Part shown: positions 9,320 through 17,752 of the stretch, one piece after another
Layout: the number at the start of each line of letters is the position of its first letter
How positions within the stretch are numbered: position 1 is the first letter of the stretch
DNA from: CAZAMP01 sp964486455
GTDB taxonomy: Bacteria; Eisenbacteria; RBG-16-71-46; CAZAMP01
Direction: 5' to 3'
Assembly: GCA_964486455.1 (NCBI GenBank)
Contig: CAZAMP010000019.1
Coordinates: 11,179 to 75,178, forward strand
Length of the DNA: 64,000 nucleotides
Translations under genes and position numbers: made by a program
Notes under the pieces: model-generated
Database searches by the model: none
What the model was told of the DNA's origin: nothing
Seen by the model: the letters and a program-made list of their open reading frames with translations, nothing else

Positions 9320-9348
9320 TTGCCGCTCATTGCCGCCGCCGATAGACT
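9320..9348 (+). promoter_or_regulatory. putative promoter of the oxidoreductase-lnt unit
   Basis: TTGCCG at 9320-9325, a 17-base gap, TAGACT at 9343-9348. The start codon follows about 15 bases after the predicted transcription start. Confidence 0.45.
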
Positions 9349-9368
9349 GCCGTCCCAGGAGGATCGCC

Positions 9369-10385
9369 ATGGCCCAAGACGTGTGTGTGGGACTCATTGG
9401 AGCGGGGGCCGTCGCCCAACTCGGCCATCTTCCGGCCTACGCCGACCTACCGGGTGTCCGCGTGACCGCCGTCTGCGACAGCGATCCGGACAAGCTCCGC
9501 AGTGTCGGCGCCAAGTTCGATATTCCCAATATCTTTGACGACTTCGAGTCGTTCGTCCGCAGCAGTGACTTCGAGACGGTTGACATCTGCCTTCCGAACC
9601 ATTTCCACGCCCCGGTCGCCGTAGCCGCGCTTCGGGCCGGCAAGCACGTTCTCTGTGAGATGCCCTTCTCGCGAAGCGTCGAGGAGGCAACGCTCATGGT
9701 GGAGACCGCCGCTGATGCCGGGCGCCTCCTCATGGCCGGCTACAGTCACCGCTTTCGCCGCGACACGCAGCTTCTTCGCGAGCAGATCGCGAGCGGGGGT
9801 CTCGGCGAAGTCTTCCGCCTGAAGGCAGGCTGGCTTCGCCGCCAGGCGGATCATGGTGAAACGCTTTGGCGTGAGAAGCGCATTGTCTCGGGAGGGGGAG
9901 TCCTCCTGGACCTGGGGCAGCAGCTTCTCGACCTCGCGCTCTTCCTCATCGGGAATCCGCCGGTACTCTCGGTCAGCGCATCGATGTATCCCGCCGATCC
10001 GGGGGAGCAGAAAGTGGAGACAGCGGCAACCGCGCTGATTCATCTGCAGACCGGCGCGGCGATCAATCTGGAAGTCGGATGGTCCCGCGTCCAGGATCCG
10101 GACGTGATCTACCTGAACGTGTTCGGGACCCAGGGGATTGCGGAAATGAACCCGCTCCGGATCCTTCGGGAAATCCGGGGAGAAGCTCACGACGTCACTC
10201 CCTCCGTTGACGTTCGGCATCATCTCTTCGTGCAGTCATTTCGGGAAGAGATCCGCCACATGCTGAGCTGTATCAGCGGAGAGGTCGAGTGCATCTCGCC
10301 CGGAGAGGACGCCGTCAGGATTCAATCGCTAGTGCGTGCGATCTACGCCTCGGCATCCGAGCGGAAGGAGGTTCGCTTCGGCTAG
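9369..10385 (+). CDS. Gfo/Idh/MocA family NAD(P)-dependent oxidoreductase
   Basis: The N-terminal Rossmann fold begins 'VCVGLIGAGAVAQLGHLPAY'. The family motif 'HVLCEMPFSRSVEEA' is present, equivalent to the EKP motif but with Met-Pro in place of Lys-Pro. The C-terminal beta-sheet domain is complete. At 338 residues it is full length. The start is set by AGGAGG at 9357-9362, six bases before ATG. The usual EKP lysine, which takes part in catalysis in this family, is replaced by Met, so activity or substrate may differ. The substrate is not known; the family acts on sugars and polyols. It overlaps lnt. Confidence 0.8.
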   Translation: MAQDVCVGLIGAGAVAQLGHLPAYADLPGVRVTAVCDSDPDKLRSVGAKFDIPNIFDDFESFVRSSDFETVDICLPNHFHAPVAVAALRAGKHVLCEMPFSRSVEEATLMVETAADAGRLLMAGYSHRFRRDTQLLREQIASGGLGEVFRLKAGWLRRQADHGETLWREKRIVSGGGVLLDLGQQLLDLALFLIGNPPVLSVSASMYPADPGEQKVETAATALIHLQTGAAINLEVGWSRVQDPDVIYLNVFGTQGIAEMNPLRILREIRGEAHDVTPSVDVRHHLFVQSFREEIRHMLSCISGEVECISPGEDAVRIQSLVRAIYASASERKEVRFG

Positions 10386-11877
10386 GTCGTTTCGAGCCAC
10401 GGCGCTGGCGCTCGTGTCGGGCGCTCTGCTCAGCGCGGCCTTCCTGCCCGTTCCGTACATCGGGCTCTTCACACCGATCTGGATCGCCCCGCTCTTTCTA
10501 CTTGCCCGGCGTGCCGCGAGGCCGCGCCCCCGAATGGGGTTCTGGGAGATCTGGTCAACCGGTTACCTCTATGGAATCGGGTTCTTCATCGCGCTCTTCT
10601 ATTGGCTCCCACGCCTCTCTCCGGAGAACCTCGTCTACAGGTGGATCATGTGGCCGAGTCTTCTGCTGACCGGCCTCTACCTCGGGATCTACGTTGGCAT
10701 CGCATTCGTACTTGGCTCAATTGCGGCCCGTCGAGGACGCCTCTCGGTGGCCATCGTGCTCCCCGCGGCTTGGGTGTTGATGGAGTGGGTTCGTGCCCAA
10801 GGCGTGCTGGGCTTCCCGTGGGGAACGATCGCCTATGCGTTGGCCGACGCGCCGGTCACGATCCAGACGGTCGACCTCTTCGGACTTTTCGGCCTCTCCT
10901 GGATCGTGACGCTGACCGCGGCGCTCGCCGTGCTGGGGAGGGGGCGATCGCGGATCGTCGCCGGCGCTCTTGTCGGACTTCTGCTCGTCTACGGTGGGTG
11001 GCGGCTCGGCGAGTCGCCGGCGGGCGACACGTGCGACGTGGCGCTGATCCAACCGAACTTCTCGGCCGCGGAGAAGTGGGATCCGGAAAACCGGGAAGCG
11101 GTCTTCTCCAAGTGTCTGAGGCAGAGCAGTGTGGCGGTGCAGGAGCCGGCCGATCTCATCGTTTGGCCCGAGACCGCCACGCCGTTTCGCCTGCGTCATT
11201 CTCGGAGTCATCTCTGGCGTCTAGGAAGGTGGATCGAGAAGCACGAGACCCCGGTGCTCACCGGCACGCCGGACGTCGACGAGATCGGTGACGAATTTCT
11301 TCACTTCAACGCGGCTTACCTCTTCAAGGAAGGGGCGGGCGACACGCTGCGCTACATCAAGCGTCAGCTCGTTCCGTTCAGTGAGTGGCTACCGTGGCGG
11401 TTTCTGCGAATCATGGAGATCAACTTCGGGCAGGCCGACTTCACGCCGGGAACGAGCGCTGAACCGCTGGCGTTTGGAGATCACGAGGCCGGCATTCTCA
11501 TCTGCATCGAGGCTATCTTTCCGAGGCTTGCGCGTGCGGCGGTGCGCGAGGGCGCGGACATGCTCGTGAACATCACGAACGACGTCTGGTTCGGAGACAG
11601 CCCGGCACCGTATCAGCACGCGAAGATGGCCATATTTCGGGCGGTCGAGCTGCGACGGCCTCTCGTTCGATGCGCCAACACCGGAATATCGATGTTCGTC
11701 GATCGCGCGGGCCGGGTCCGGGAGTCTCTCGGCACGTTCGTTTCGGGGACGCTTCGCGCGGAAATCCGTCCGGAGCGTACGGAAACCCTCTACGCGAAGA
11801 CCGGTGATTGGATCGTCGCGATCTGCGCAGGGCTCGTGCTGGTTGGGTTGGTTGGACCGCGGCGTCGGGGGATTTGA
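10336..11877 (+). CDS. lnt: apolipoprotein N-acyltransferase
   Basis: It adds the third acyl chain to lipoproteins in the inner membrane. Several N-terminal membrane segments precede a C-terminal nitrilase-like domain. The Glu-Lys-Cys triad fits Glu279 ('VWPETATPF'), Lys342 ('YIKRQLVPF') and Cys390 ('ILICIEAIFP'). The length of 513 residues is typical. The start is uncertain: the GTG at 10336 lies 50 bases inside the upstream gene with a weak ribosome site, and the next in-frame GTG (10414) would trim the first membrane segment. Lnt fits the lipoproteins and Lol genes in the window. Confidence 0.92.
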   Translation: MRSTPRHPSGRRFASARSFRATALALVSGALLSAAFLPVPYIGLFTPIWIAPLFLLARRAARPRPRMGFWEIWSTGYLYGIGFFIALFYWLPRLSPENLVYRWIMWPSLLLTGLYLGIYVGIAFVLGSIAARRGRLSVAIVLPAAWVLMEWVRAQGVLGFPWGTIAYALADAPVTIQTVDLFGLFGLSWIVTLTAALAVLGRGRSRIVAGALVGLLLVYGGWRLGESPAGDTCDVALIQPNFSAAEKWDPENREAVFSKCLRQSSVAVQEPADLIVWPETATPFRLRHSRSHLWRLGRWIEKHETPVLTGTPDVDEIGDEFLHFNAAYLFKEGAGDTLRYIKRQLVPFSEWLPWRFLRIMEINFGQADFTPGTSAEPLAFGDHEAGILICIEAIFPRLARAAVREGADMLVNITNDVWFGDSPAPYQHAKMAIFRAVELRRPLVRCANTGISMFVDRAGRVRESLGTFVSGTLRAEIRPERTETLYAKTGDWIVAICAGLVLVGLVGPRRRGI

Positions 11878-11902
11878 TCACCACGCCTCGCCTACGTATT
11901 CT
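11874..11902 (+). promoter_or_regulatory. putative asd promoter
   Basis: TTGATC at 11874-11879, a 17-base gap, TATTCT at 11897-11902. The -35 overlaps the lnt stop codon. Confidence 0.4.
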
Positions 11903-11924
11903 GTTCGTGGGAGGATAACGAAAG

Positions 11925-12917
11925 ATGACAATCGGCGTCGCGGGCGTGACTGGCGCTGTTGGGAGAACGATGCTCCGGGTCCTCCGCGAGCGCGGTTGGG
12001 CCGTCGATGATCTCCGGGCGTTCGCATCCAAGGAATCCGAGGGGCGCAGGCTCGACCTCGGCGAGGGGTCGCTCGCGATCGAAGCGATCAGTGAGACGGC
12101 GCTCGCGTCGTGTGACCTCGCCCTGTTCGCTCTCGACGACGACCTTGCCCGGGAGTGGATTCCACGAGCACGGGAACACGGCGTCCGCGTGGTGGACAAC
12201 TCCGCCGCCTATCGCCTGGCGATCGACGTGCCGTTGGTCGTTCCCGAGGTCAATGGACATCTGCTGGACGATCGGCCCTCGCTCGTGGCGAATCCCAACT
12301 GCTCGACCATCGCTCTCGTCGTCGCGGTCGCACCGCTCCTCAAAGCGGCGGGGGTCCGGAGATTGCACTGCGCGACCTATCAGTCCGCCTCAGGCGCGGG
12401 TCAAGCGGCGGAGGACGAGCTTCGGCAGGGAGCGGAGTGTCGCCTGCGTGGTGACGATGACCCATCACGCGTCTTCCCGAAACCACTGGCCTTCAACTGC
12501 CTCCCGCAGATCGGCGCCCTGGACGACGACGGGGTCGCCCGGGAGGAGTGGAAGATGCTCGCGGAGACACGTCGCATCCTTGACAGACCGGCGCTTCGTG
12601 CCTCGTTCACCTGCGTTCGGGTTCCCACGTTCGTCTCTCACGCTCTCGCCGTTCACGTGGAGACGGAGAGGCCGCTCTCGGTTCCCGACGCGACCGGGTT
12701 GCTGGAGCGGGCGGCCGGCCTCGTCGTCGGTGACGGGGTGTCGCGTGAGTGGCCCACACCGAGAGACGCGGAGGGAATAGACGACGTGCTCGTCGGACGT
12801 ATACGACGCGATCCGGCCTCGGAGAGCGGGCTCCTCTTCTGGGTCGTCGGTGACAACCTCCGAAAGGGCGCGGCAACGAACGCCATCCAGATCGCTGAGC
12901 GGCTGCTTCGGTCATGA
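11925..12917 (+). CDS. asd: aspartate-semialdehyde dehydrogenase
   Basis: It reduces aspartyl phosphate to the semialdehyde at the branch to lysine/diaminopimelate, threonine and methionine. The NADP-binding start is 'MTIGVAGVTGAVGRTML'. The catalytic cysteine is Cys126 in 'NPNCSTI', and 'SASGAG' follows. The length of 330 residues is normal. GGAGG precedes the ATG. The last four bases overlap the next gene (ATGA). Confidence 0.95.
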   Translation: MTIGVAGVTGAVGRTMLRVLRERGWAVDDLRAFASKESEGRRLDLGEGSLAIEAISETALASCDLALFALDDDLAREWIPRAREHGVRVVDNSAAYRLAIDVPLVVPEVNGHLLDDRPSLVANPNCSTIALVVAVAPLLKAAGVRRLHCATYQSASGAGQAAEDELRQGAECRLRGDDDPSRVFPKPLAFNCLPQIGALDDDGVAREEWKMLAETRRILDRPALRASFTCVRVPTFVSHALAVHVETERPLSVPDATGLLERAAGLVVGDGVSREWPTPRDAEGIDDVLVGRIRRDPASESGLLFWVVGDNLRKGAATNAIQIAERLLRS

Positions 12918-13666
12918 GCGGACTTGACCCGCGCGGGCGGCTGGTCGTCACGGCCGCAATGGCGCTCACGGCGTTTCTCGTCGGTCCGGCGGGAGGCGCG
13001 TGTTTGGCGTTTGCCGGTCTCATGTTTCTCGCGCCATCACTTCGTCGCGCCCGCCACCCACGCCGTGTCCTCGTCGTCCTCTTTCTTTTCTTCGTCCTCG
13101 GTGCGGGTGTGAACATCCTCTTCATGCGGGGTGAGGATCTGATCTGGCGTGTTCCGATCGTGGGCATACGTGTAACGCGCGAGTCCCTCATGGGCGGACT
13201 CTCCCTCGGGCTGCGAGCGGTGAACCTGGGGATCGCGGCGGCGATACTCACTGTGACGACGTCAGGCGCCGCGATCGCGCACGCGGGCGCATCAATCCTT
13301 TCGCCACTCGAACGGGTCGTCGGCGGACGTGTGCACGTCTTTCTCTTTCAGATGCAGCTCGCGATCCGTTTCGTGCCCCTGCTCTTTCGAGAAGCCGAGC
13401 GCATTATTACGAGTCAGCGAATGCGCGGTCATCGGTTGGATGGCTCGCTACCCGCCCGTGCTCGGGCGCTGGGTCCCCTCTTCGTGCCGGTCCTCGCGGT
13501 CTCGCTCCTGAAGGCGCACCGTCTGAGTCTGGCGCTTTCTGCGCGTGGCTATGAGCCGGGAATGCCGCTACCGTTGCGCTTTCAACAGAGTTGGCGTTGG
13601 TACGACACCGCATTCGTGGCGATAGCTCTCGGCCTACTTGTCGCGCTGTGGGGGGGAGTCGGATGA
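12914..13666 (+). CDS. ecfT: energy-coupling factor transporter transmembrane protein EcfT
   Basis: A 250-residue membrane protein with about five hydrophobic segments. The two EcfT coupling-helix motifs that contact the ATPases are visible: 'SQRMRG' and 'ALSARGYE'. EcfT is the scaffold of vitamin and metal ECF importers. It starts within the asd stop and ends within the truA start, so the three genes are coupled. The order ecfT-truA is the usual Firmicutes one, but the ecfA1/ecfA2 ATPase genes that normally precede it are absent and asd stands there instead. Confidence 0.85.
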   Translation: MSGLDPRGRLVVTAAMALTAFLVGPAGGACLAFAGLMFLAPSLRRARHPRRVLVVLFLFFVLGAGVNILFMRGEDLIWRVPIVGIRVTRESLMGGLSLGLRAVNLGIAAAILTVTTSGAAIAHAGASILSPLERVVGGRVHVFLFQMQLAIRFVPLLFREAERIITSQRMRGHRLDGSLPARARALGPLFVPVLAVSLLKAHRLSLALSARGYEPGMPLPLRFQQSWRWYDTAFVAIALGLLVALWGGVG

Positions 13667-14418
13667 GCCTTCGGACCCTAATGCTCGTTCTTGAGTACGA
13701 CGGTGGGCGCTTTCACGGCTGGCAGGTTCAGCCGAATTGTCGGACGGTTCAGGGTGAGTTACGTGACGCCCTCAAGGTGCTCTTGCGGGAGGAGGTCCTG
13801 CCGGTGGGGGCCGGCCGGACCGATGCGGGGGTCCATGCGGAAGGCCAGGTCGCAAGCTTCAGAACGACCGAGGAGCTGACGGAAGCACGCATCCGGGCGG
13901 GCCTGAACGGGCTCACCGGCGACGATCTCATGATTCGCTCCGTGACGCGCGTGGACGAAGACTTCAGCGCCCGGGCAAGTGCCACGGGTCGTGTTTACCG
14001 CTATCGCCTGCTGGATCACACTTCCGCCCTGGAGAGCGCTCACGCGTGGCATCCCCGTCCTGGATTGGAGACATCCGCGATGCGCCGTGCCGCACGGGCA
14101 GTCCTCGGTCGACACGAGTTCGATGCGTTCGCGGCGTCAGCGGACAGCTCGGAGAGAAAGGCGTGCGAGGTAAGGAGCGCGGATTGGCGGCGATGGGAGA
14201 AGGGGATCGAGTTCTGGATCGCAGCCGATCGCTTTCTACATCACATGGTGCGGAACATCGTGGGAACCCTGATCGAGGTCGGAACCGGCCGGCGCAAGGC
14301 CGACTCGATTCCCGATCTCATTCGAGGCCGAGATCGGCGCGAGGCGGGACCAACCGCGCCCGCCTGCGGCCTCACGTTGATGCGCGTCGACTATCCGCCG
14401 GGGCTCCTCCGGCCCTGA
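13663..14418 (+). CDS. truA: tRNA pseudouridine(38-40) synthase TruA
   Basis: It makes pseudouridine at positions 38-40 of tRNA anticodon arms. The catalytic Asp54 lies in 'AGRTDAGVHAEGQ'. The start 'LVLEYDGGRFHGWQVQPN' is typical, and 'HHMVRNIVGTLIEVG' occurs in the C-terminal half. The length of 251 residues is normal. The start sits in a four-base overlap with ecfT. Confidence 0.95.
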   Translation: MSLRTLMLVLEYDGGRFHGWQVQPNCRTVQGELRDALKVLLREEVLPVGAGRTDAGVHAEGQVASFRTTEELTEARIRAGLNGLTGDDLMIRSVTRVDEDFSARASATGRVYRYRLLDHTSALESAHAWHPRPGLETSAMRRAARAVLGRHEFDAFAASADSSERKACEVRSADWRRWEKGIEFWIAADRFLHHMVRNIVGTLIEVGTGRRKADSIPDLIRGRDRREAGPTAPACGLTLMRVDYPPGLLRP

Positions 14419-14456
14419 GACCCAGTGGGCGGGGCGGGTGGGGGTTCGCTGGAGGG

Positions 14457-14500
14457 CGACTCGCGTCTGCGCGAGCGAACGAAGTGAGCGTGGAGCCCGA
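14457..14500 (+). repeat. dispersed intergenic repeat, copy 1
   Basis: Core CGACTCGCGTCTGCGC followed by GAGCGAACGAAGTGAGCG. It closely matches 31832-31877 and, inverted, 31607-31651. It lies in the 233-base gap between truA and fsa, just before a promoter. Confidence 0.6.
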
Positions 14501-14542
14501 GGCGTCCCCCTACCCGTACCAGGACCGGTAGACGTAGACGCG

Positions 14543-14571
14543 TTGGCGCCACCGAATCGGTGTGTTAGCAT
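14543..14571 (+). promoter_or_regulatory. putative promoter of the fsa-htrA-pur-lysS operon
   Basis: TTGGCG at 14543-14548, a 17-base gap, TAGCAT at 14566-14571 with TGT just upstream (extended -10). It predicts a leader of about 75 bases. Confidence 0.55.
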
Positions 14572-14651
14572 CGCCGCGCTCGGCATGAGGGGCCTACATG
14601 GCCCGATATCCCCGGTCGCACGAACGCAACGACCGTTGACCTGGAGGTGCA

Positions 14652-15308
14652 ATGAAGTTCTTTCTCGATACAGCCAATCTGACGGAAATACGGACTGCAC
14701 AAGAGATGGGGATCCTCGATGGTGTGACGACGAACCCCACGCTCGTCTCGCGCGAGTCGTTCGAGTCGTTCCACTCGCTGGTGCATGAGATCTGTGAGGT
14801 CGTCGATGGTCCGGTGAGCGCGGAAGTGACGGCAACAGACTTTGAGGGGATGATGAGCGAGGCGAGAACGCTTGCCGCGCTGGCGGAGAACGTCGTCATC
14901 AAGGTCCCTATGATTCCCGAAGGCGTGAAGGCGATCCGAGCGTGCTTCAACGAGGGCATTCGCACGAACTGCACGCTGGTCTTCAGCGCCAATCAAGCCT
15001 TGATCGCCGCAAAGGCCGGCGCGACGCTCGTCAGCCCGTTCATCGGTCGGTTGGACGATGTCGGTGAAATCGGGATGGATCTGATCCGGCAGATCGTGAT
15101 GATCTACGACAACTACGGGTTCGACACCGAGGTGCTGGTCGCGAGCGTCCGGCATCCCGCGCATGTCACCGAGTCCGCGCTCGCCGGAGCGGACGTCGTC
15201 ACGATGCCGTTCGGTGTGTTCCAGAAGCTCACGAAACACCCATTGACCGACATCGGCCTCGCGAGCTTCCTGAAGGACTGGGAGAAAGTAACAAACGGAA
15301 AGGAGTAG
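14652..15308 (+). CDS. fsa: fructose-6-phosphate aldolase / small transaldolase
   Basis: A class I aldolase-fold enzyme of the FSA/TalC family in the pentose phosphate branch. 'MKFFLDTANLTEI' and 'GVTTNPTLVSRE' open the protein, and the Schiff-base lysine is Lys84 in 'NVVIKVPM'. The length of 218 residues fits this short subfamily. Sequence alone does not separate fructose-6-phosphate aldolase from transaldolase activity. A GGAGG precedes the ATG. It heads a run of co-directional genes. Confidence 0.88.
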   Translation: MKFFLDTANLTEIRTAQEMGILDGVTTNPTLVSRESFESFHSLVHEICEVVDGPVSAEVTATDFEGMMSEARTLAALAENVVIKVPMIPEGVKAIRACFNEGIRTNCTLVFSANQALIAAKAGATLVSPFIGRLDDVGEIGMDLIRQIVMIYDNYGFDTEVLVASVRHPAHVTESALAGADVVTMPFGVFQKLTKHPLTDIGLASFLKDWEKVTNGKE

Positions 15309-15314
15309 TCCGCG

Positions 15315-16463
15315 GTGATCCGGAAGCTCCTGCTCTTCTTTCTGGTTGGCGCCGTCATTGGTGTCATTGTGTTCAGTCTCCGCTCTCCCGGCGTGTCTCC
15401 CGTCGATCCGGACGCCCCCGCATCGAGCGAGGAGAGAGTGGGGACGGCAATTACGGCGAGTCGCGAGAACGCGATCGTTCAGGCCGTGGAGCGTGTGAGC
15501 GACGCCGTCGTGACCGTAGCAACGATTACTGAGCAATCCCACTCTCCCTTCGGTCGGGGCGATTTCTTTCGACGCTTCTTCCGCAGCCGCGAGCCGGTGC
15601 CGGGCATGGGTTCAGGAGTGATGGTCGACTCGATGGGGATGGTCCTGACGAACGAACACGTCGTTCGAAATGCGCTTAGGATCGAGATCGTGCTTCCGGA
15701 CGGCCGTTTCTTCGTCGCACGCGTCCTTGGGCGGGCCATCGACTACGATCTGGCGGTGCTTCAGATACAGTGCGAGGACTCGCTTCGTTTCGCGGCGGCA
15801 CCGCTCGGCGATTCGGAAGATCTTATCGTCGGTGAGTGGGTGATCGCTATCGGCAACCCGCTCGGTTATCAGCTCACGGACCACAAGCCCTCGGCAACCG
15901 TAGGCGTCGTGAGTGCGCTCGAGCGGGAAGTGAAGGGGGAGACAGAGTCCGGGGCTATCTACAAGAACATGATCCAGACCGATGCCGCCATCAACCCCGG
16001 GAACTCGGGTGGCGCTCTCGTCAACGCCATGGGAGAGGTCATCGGGATCAACACGTTCATTCTCTCGACGACCGGCGGAAGCATGGGCCTGGGCTTCGCG
16101 ATCCCCATTCACATCGCCCGGCGGATCATCGATGACATCGTCGAGTACGGTCGTGTGCGCGAAGTCTGGATCGGCCTCGGTGTGTGGAACATCAACCACC
16201 AGTACGTGGCGCATCGCCTCGGGATCGCCAATCGAAACGGGCTATTGGTGATGGCGGTCGATCCGGGTAGCCCCGCGGATCGAGCGGGTGTGGAGATGTA
16301 TGACATCATCCGCGGGGTGAATCGTCGCCCCGTCAGGACCGACCGGGACGCGAGGCGCGAGATATTCGGAGCGGCACCCGGTGACCGTCTCGCGCTGCAG
16401 ATCGAGCGGGACGGGAGACTACAGGAAATCTCGTTCATTCTGGAGGAGAAGCCTACGCCGTGA
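15315..16463 (+). CDS. HtrA/DegP-like trypsin-family serine protease with one PDZ domain
   Basis: A periplasmic quality-control protease anchored by an N-terminal membrane segment at about residues 5-22. The catalytic triad is His115 ('NEHVV'), Asp145 ('YDLAVL') and Ser231 ('NPGNSGGA'). A single PDZ domain occupies about 280-375. One PDZ and a membrane anchor make it DegS-like in layout, but no sigma-E system is seen. The start is a GTG with GGAG upstream. Its TGA overlaps the purB GTG start by four bases. Confidence 0.88.
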   Translation: MIRKLLLFFLVGAVIGVIVFSLRSPGVSPVDPDAPASSEERVGTAITASRENAIVQAVERVSDAVVTVATITEQSHSPFGRGDFFRRFFRSREPVPGMGSGVMVDSMGMVLTNEHVVRNALRIEIVLPDGRFFVARVLGRAIDYDLAVLQIQCEDSLRFAAAPLGDSEDLIVGEWVIAIGNPLGYQLTDHKPSATVGVVSALEREVKGETESGAIYKNMIQTDAAINPGNSGGALVNAMGEVIGINTFILSTTGGSMGLGFAIPIHIARRIIDDIVEYGRVREVWIGLGVWNINHQYVAHRLGIANRNGLLVMAVDPGSPADRAGVEMYDIIRGVNRRPVRTDRDARREIFGAAPGDRLALQIERDGRLQEISFILEEKPTP

Positions 16464-17752
16464 TCAGTCGTTACACGCGTACCGAAATGGGCGCTCTATG
16501 GAGCGATGAAACGAAGTTCCGATTCTGGAAGGATGTCGAGGTTGCGCTCGTTGCCGCGCTCGAGGAGACGGGCGTGGCTCCGAAGGGAGCCGCACCCGCG
16601 TTGTCCGTGCAGCCCGTCCCGACGCCCGAGCGGGTGGCGGAGCTGGAACGAACTCTCGACCATGACGTGATCGCGTTTCTCACGGCACTGGTCGACGGCA
16701 TGGGCGAGGAGCGTCGTTGGGTCCATTTCGGAATGACGTCGTCCGACCTCCTCGATACGGCGCAAGCGCTGCGGGTCGCCGAGTCGGTGCGGATCATCGC
16801 GTCGGACCTTGACGGGGTGATCGTGCGTGTCCGGGACCTGGCCGAGCGCTACAAGAAGACGCCGAGCATCGGCCGCACGCATGGAGTGCACGCCGAGCCG
16901 ATGACGATCGGACTCAAGTTTTTGAACTGGTACGCGGAACTCGTCCGGCAAAAGGAGCGGCTCGAGCGGGCGGCGGGCGAGATGCGGGTCGGGAAGCTCT
17001 CGGGCGCCGTGGGTACCTGCGCGCATCTTTCCCCGGATCTCGAGGTTCGGGTCCTCGCGAAGCTGGGTCTCGATACGGACCCGGTCTCCACGCAGGTGGT
17101 GTCCCGGGATCGTCACGCGTCGCTGATGGCGACGCTCGCGCTTATCGGTGGCTCGATCGAGCGCTTCGCGACCGAGATTCGTCATCTTCAGCGCACGGAG
17201 GTCAGGGAGCTTCAGGAGGGCTTTCGAAAGGGCCAGAAAGGTTCCTCCGCGATGCCCCACAAGAAAAACCCGATCACCTGCGAACGGCTGGCCGGGCTAT
17301 CGCGTGTTCTTCGCGCGAACGCGCACGCGGCGATGGACAACATGGCGCTTTGGCACGAGCGGGACATCACGCACTCCTCGGTCGAGCGCGTGATCCTTCC
17401 GGACAGTCTCTGCCTTACCGACTATGTGCTTCATCGTTTCGACGGAATCTGTGAGCGTCTCGTCGTCGATGAGGACCGCCTCGCCCACAATCTCGAGCTC
17501 ACGCGCGGGTTGATCTTTTCGGGAAAGGTCCTGCTGGAGCTCACCAGAGCGATGGGGAGCAGGGAAGAGGCGTACGCGGTCGTTCAACGCCATGCCATGC
17601 AATGCTGGGAAGAGGGCGGCCATCTGGCCGAGCGTCTCAAGAATGATCCTGACGTTGTCGCGCACCTTGACGCGCGATCGATCGACATGCTCTTCGACCT
17701 CGGGAGCGCGCTGCGGTATGTGGATGACATCTTCAAAAGGACGCTCGGATGA
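16460..17752 (+). CDS. purB: adenylosuccinate lyase
   Basis: It cleaves SAICAR and adenylosuccinate in purine biosynthesis. The fumarase-superfamily signature 'SSAMPHKKNP' is at residues 262-271, with the flexible-loop catalytic serine. 'RTHGVHAEPMT' lies in the N-terminal half. The length of 430 residues is normal. The GTG start lies within the protease stop, and the end overlaps purL by four bases. Confidence 0.96.
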   Translation: MISRYTRTEMGALWSDETKFRFWKDVEVALVAALEETGVAPKGAAPALSVQPVPTPERVAELERTLDHDVIAFLTALVDGMGEERRWVHFGMTSSDLLDTAQALRVAESVRIIASDLDGVIVRVRDLAERYKKTPSIGRTHGVHAEPMTIGLKFLNWYAELVRQKERLERAAGEMRVGKLSGAVGTCAHLSPDLEVRVLAKLGLDTDPVSTQVVSRDRHASLMATLALIGGSIERFATEIRHLQRTEVRELQEGFRKGQKGSSAMPHKKNPITCERLAGLSRVLRANAHAAMDNMALWHERDITHSSVERVILPDSLCLTDYVLHRFDGICERLVVDEDRLAHNLELTRGLIFSGKVLLELTRAMGSREEAYAVVQRHAMQCWEEGGHLAERLKNDPDVVAHLDARSIDMLFDLGSALRYVDDIFKRTLG

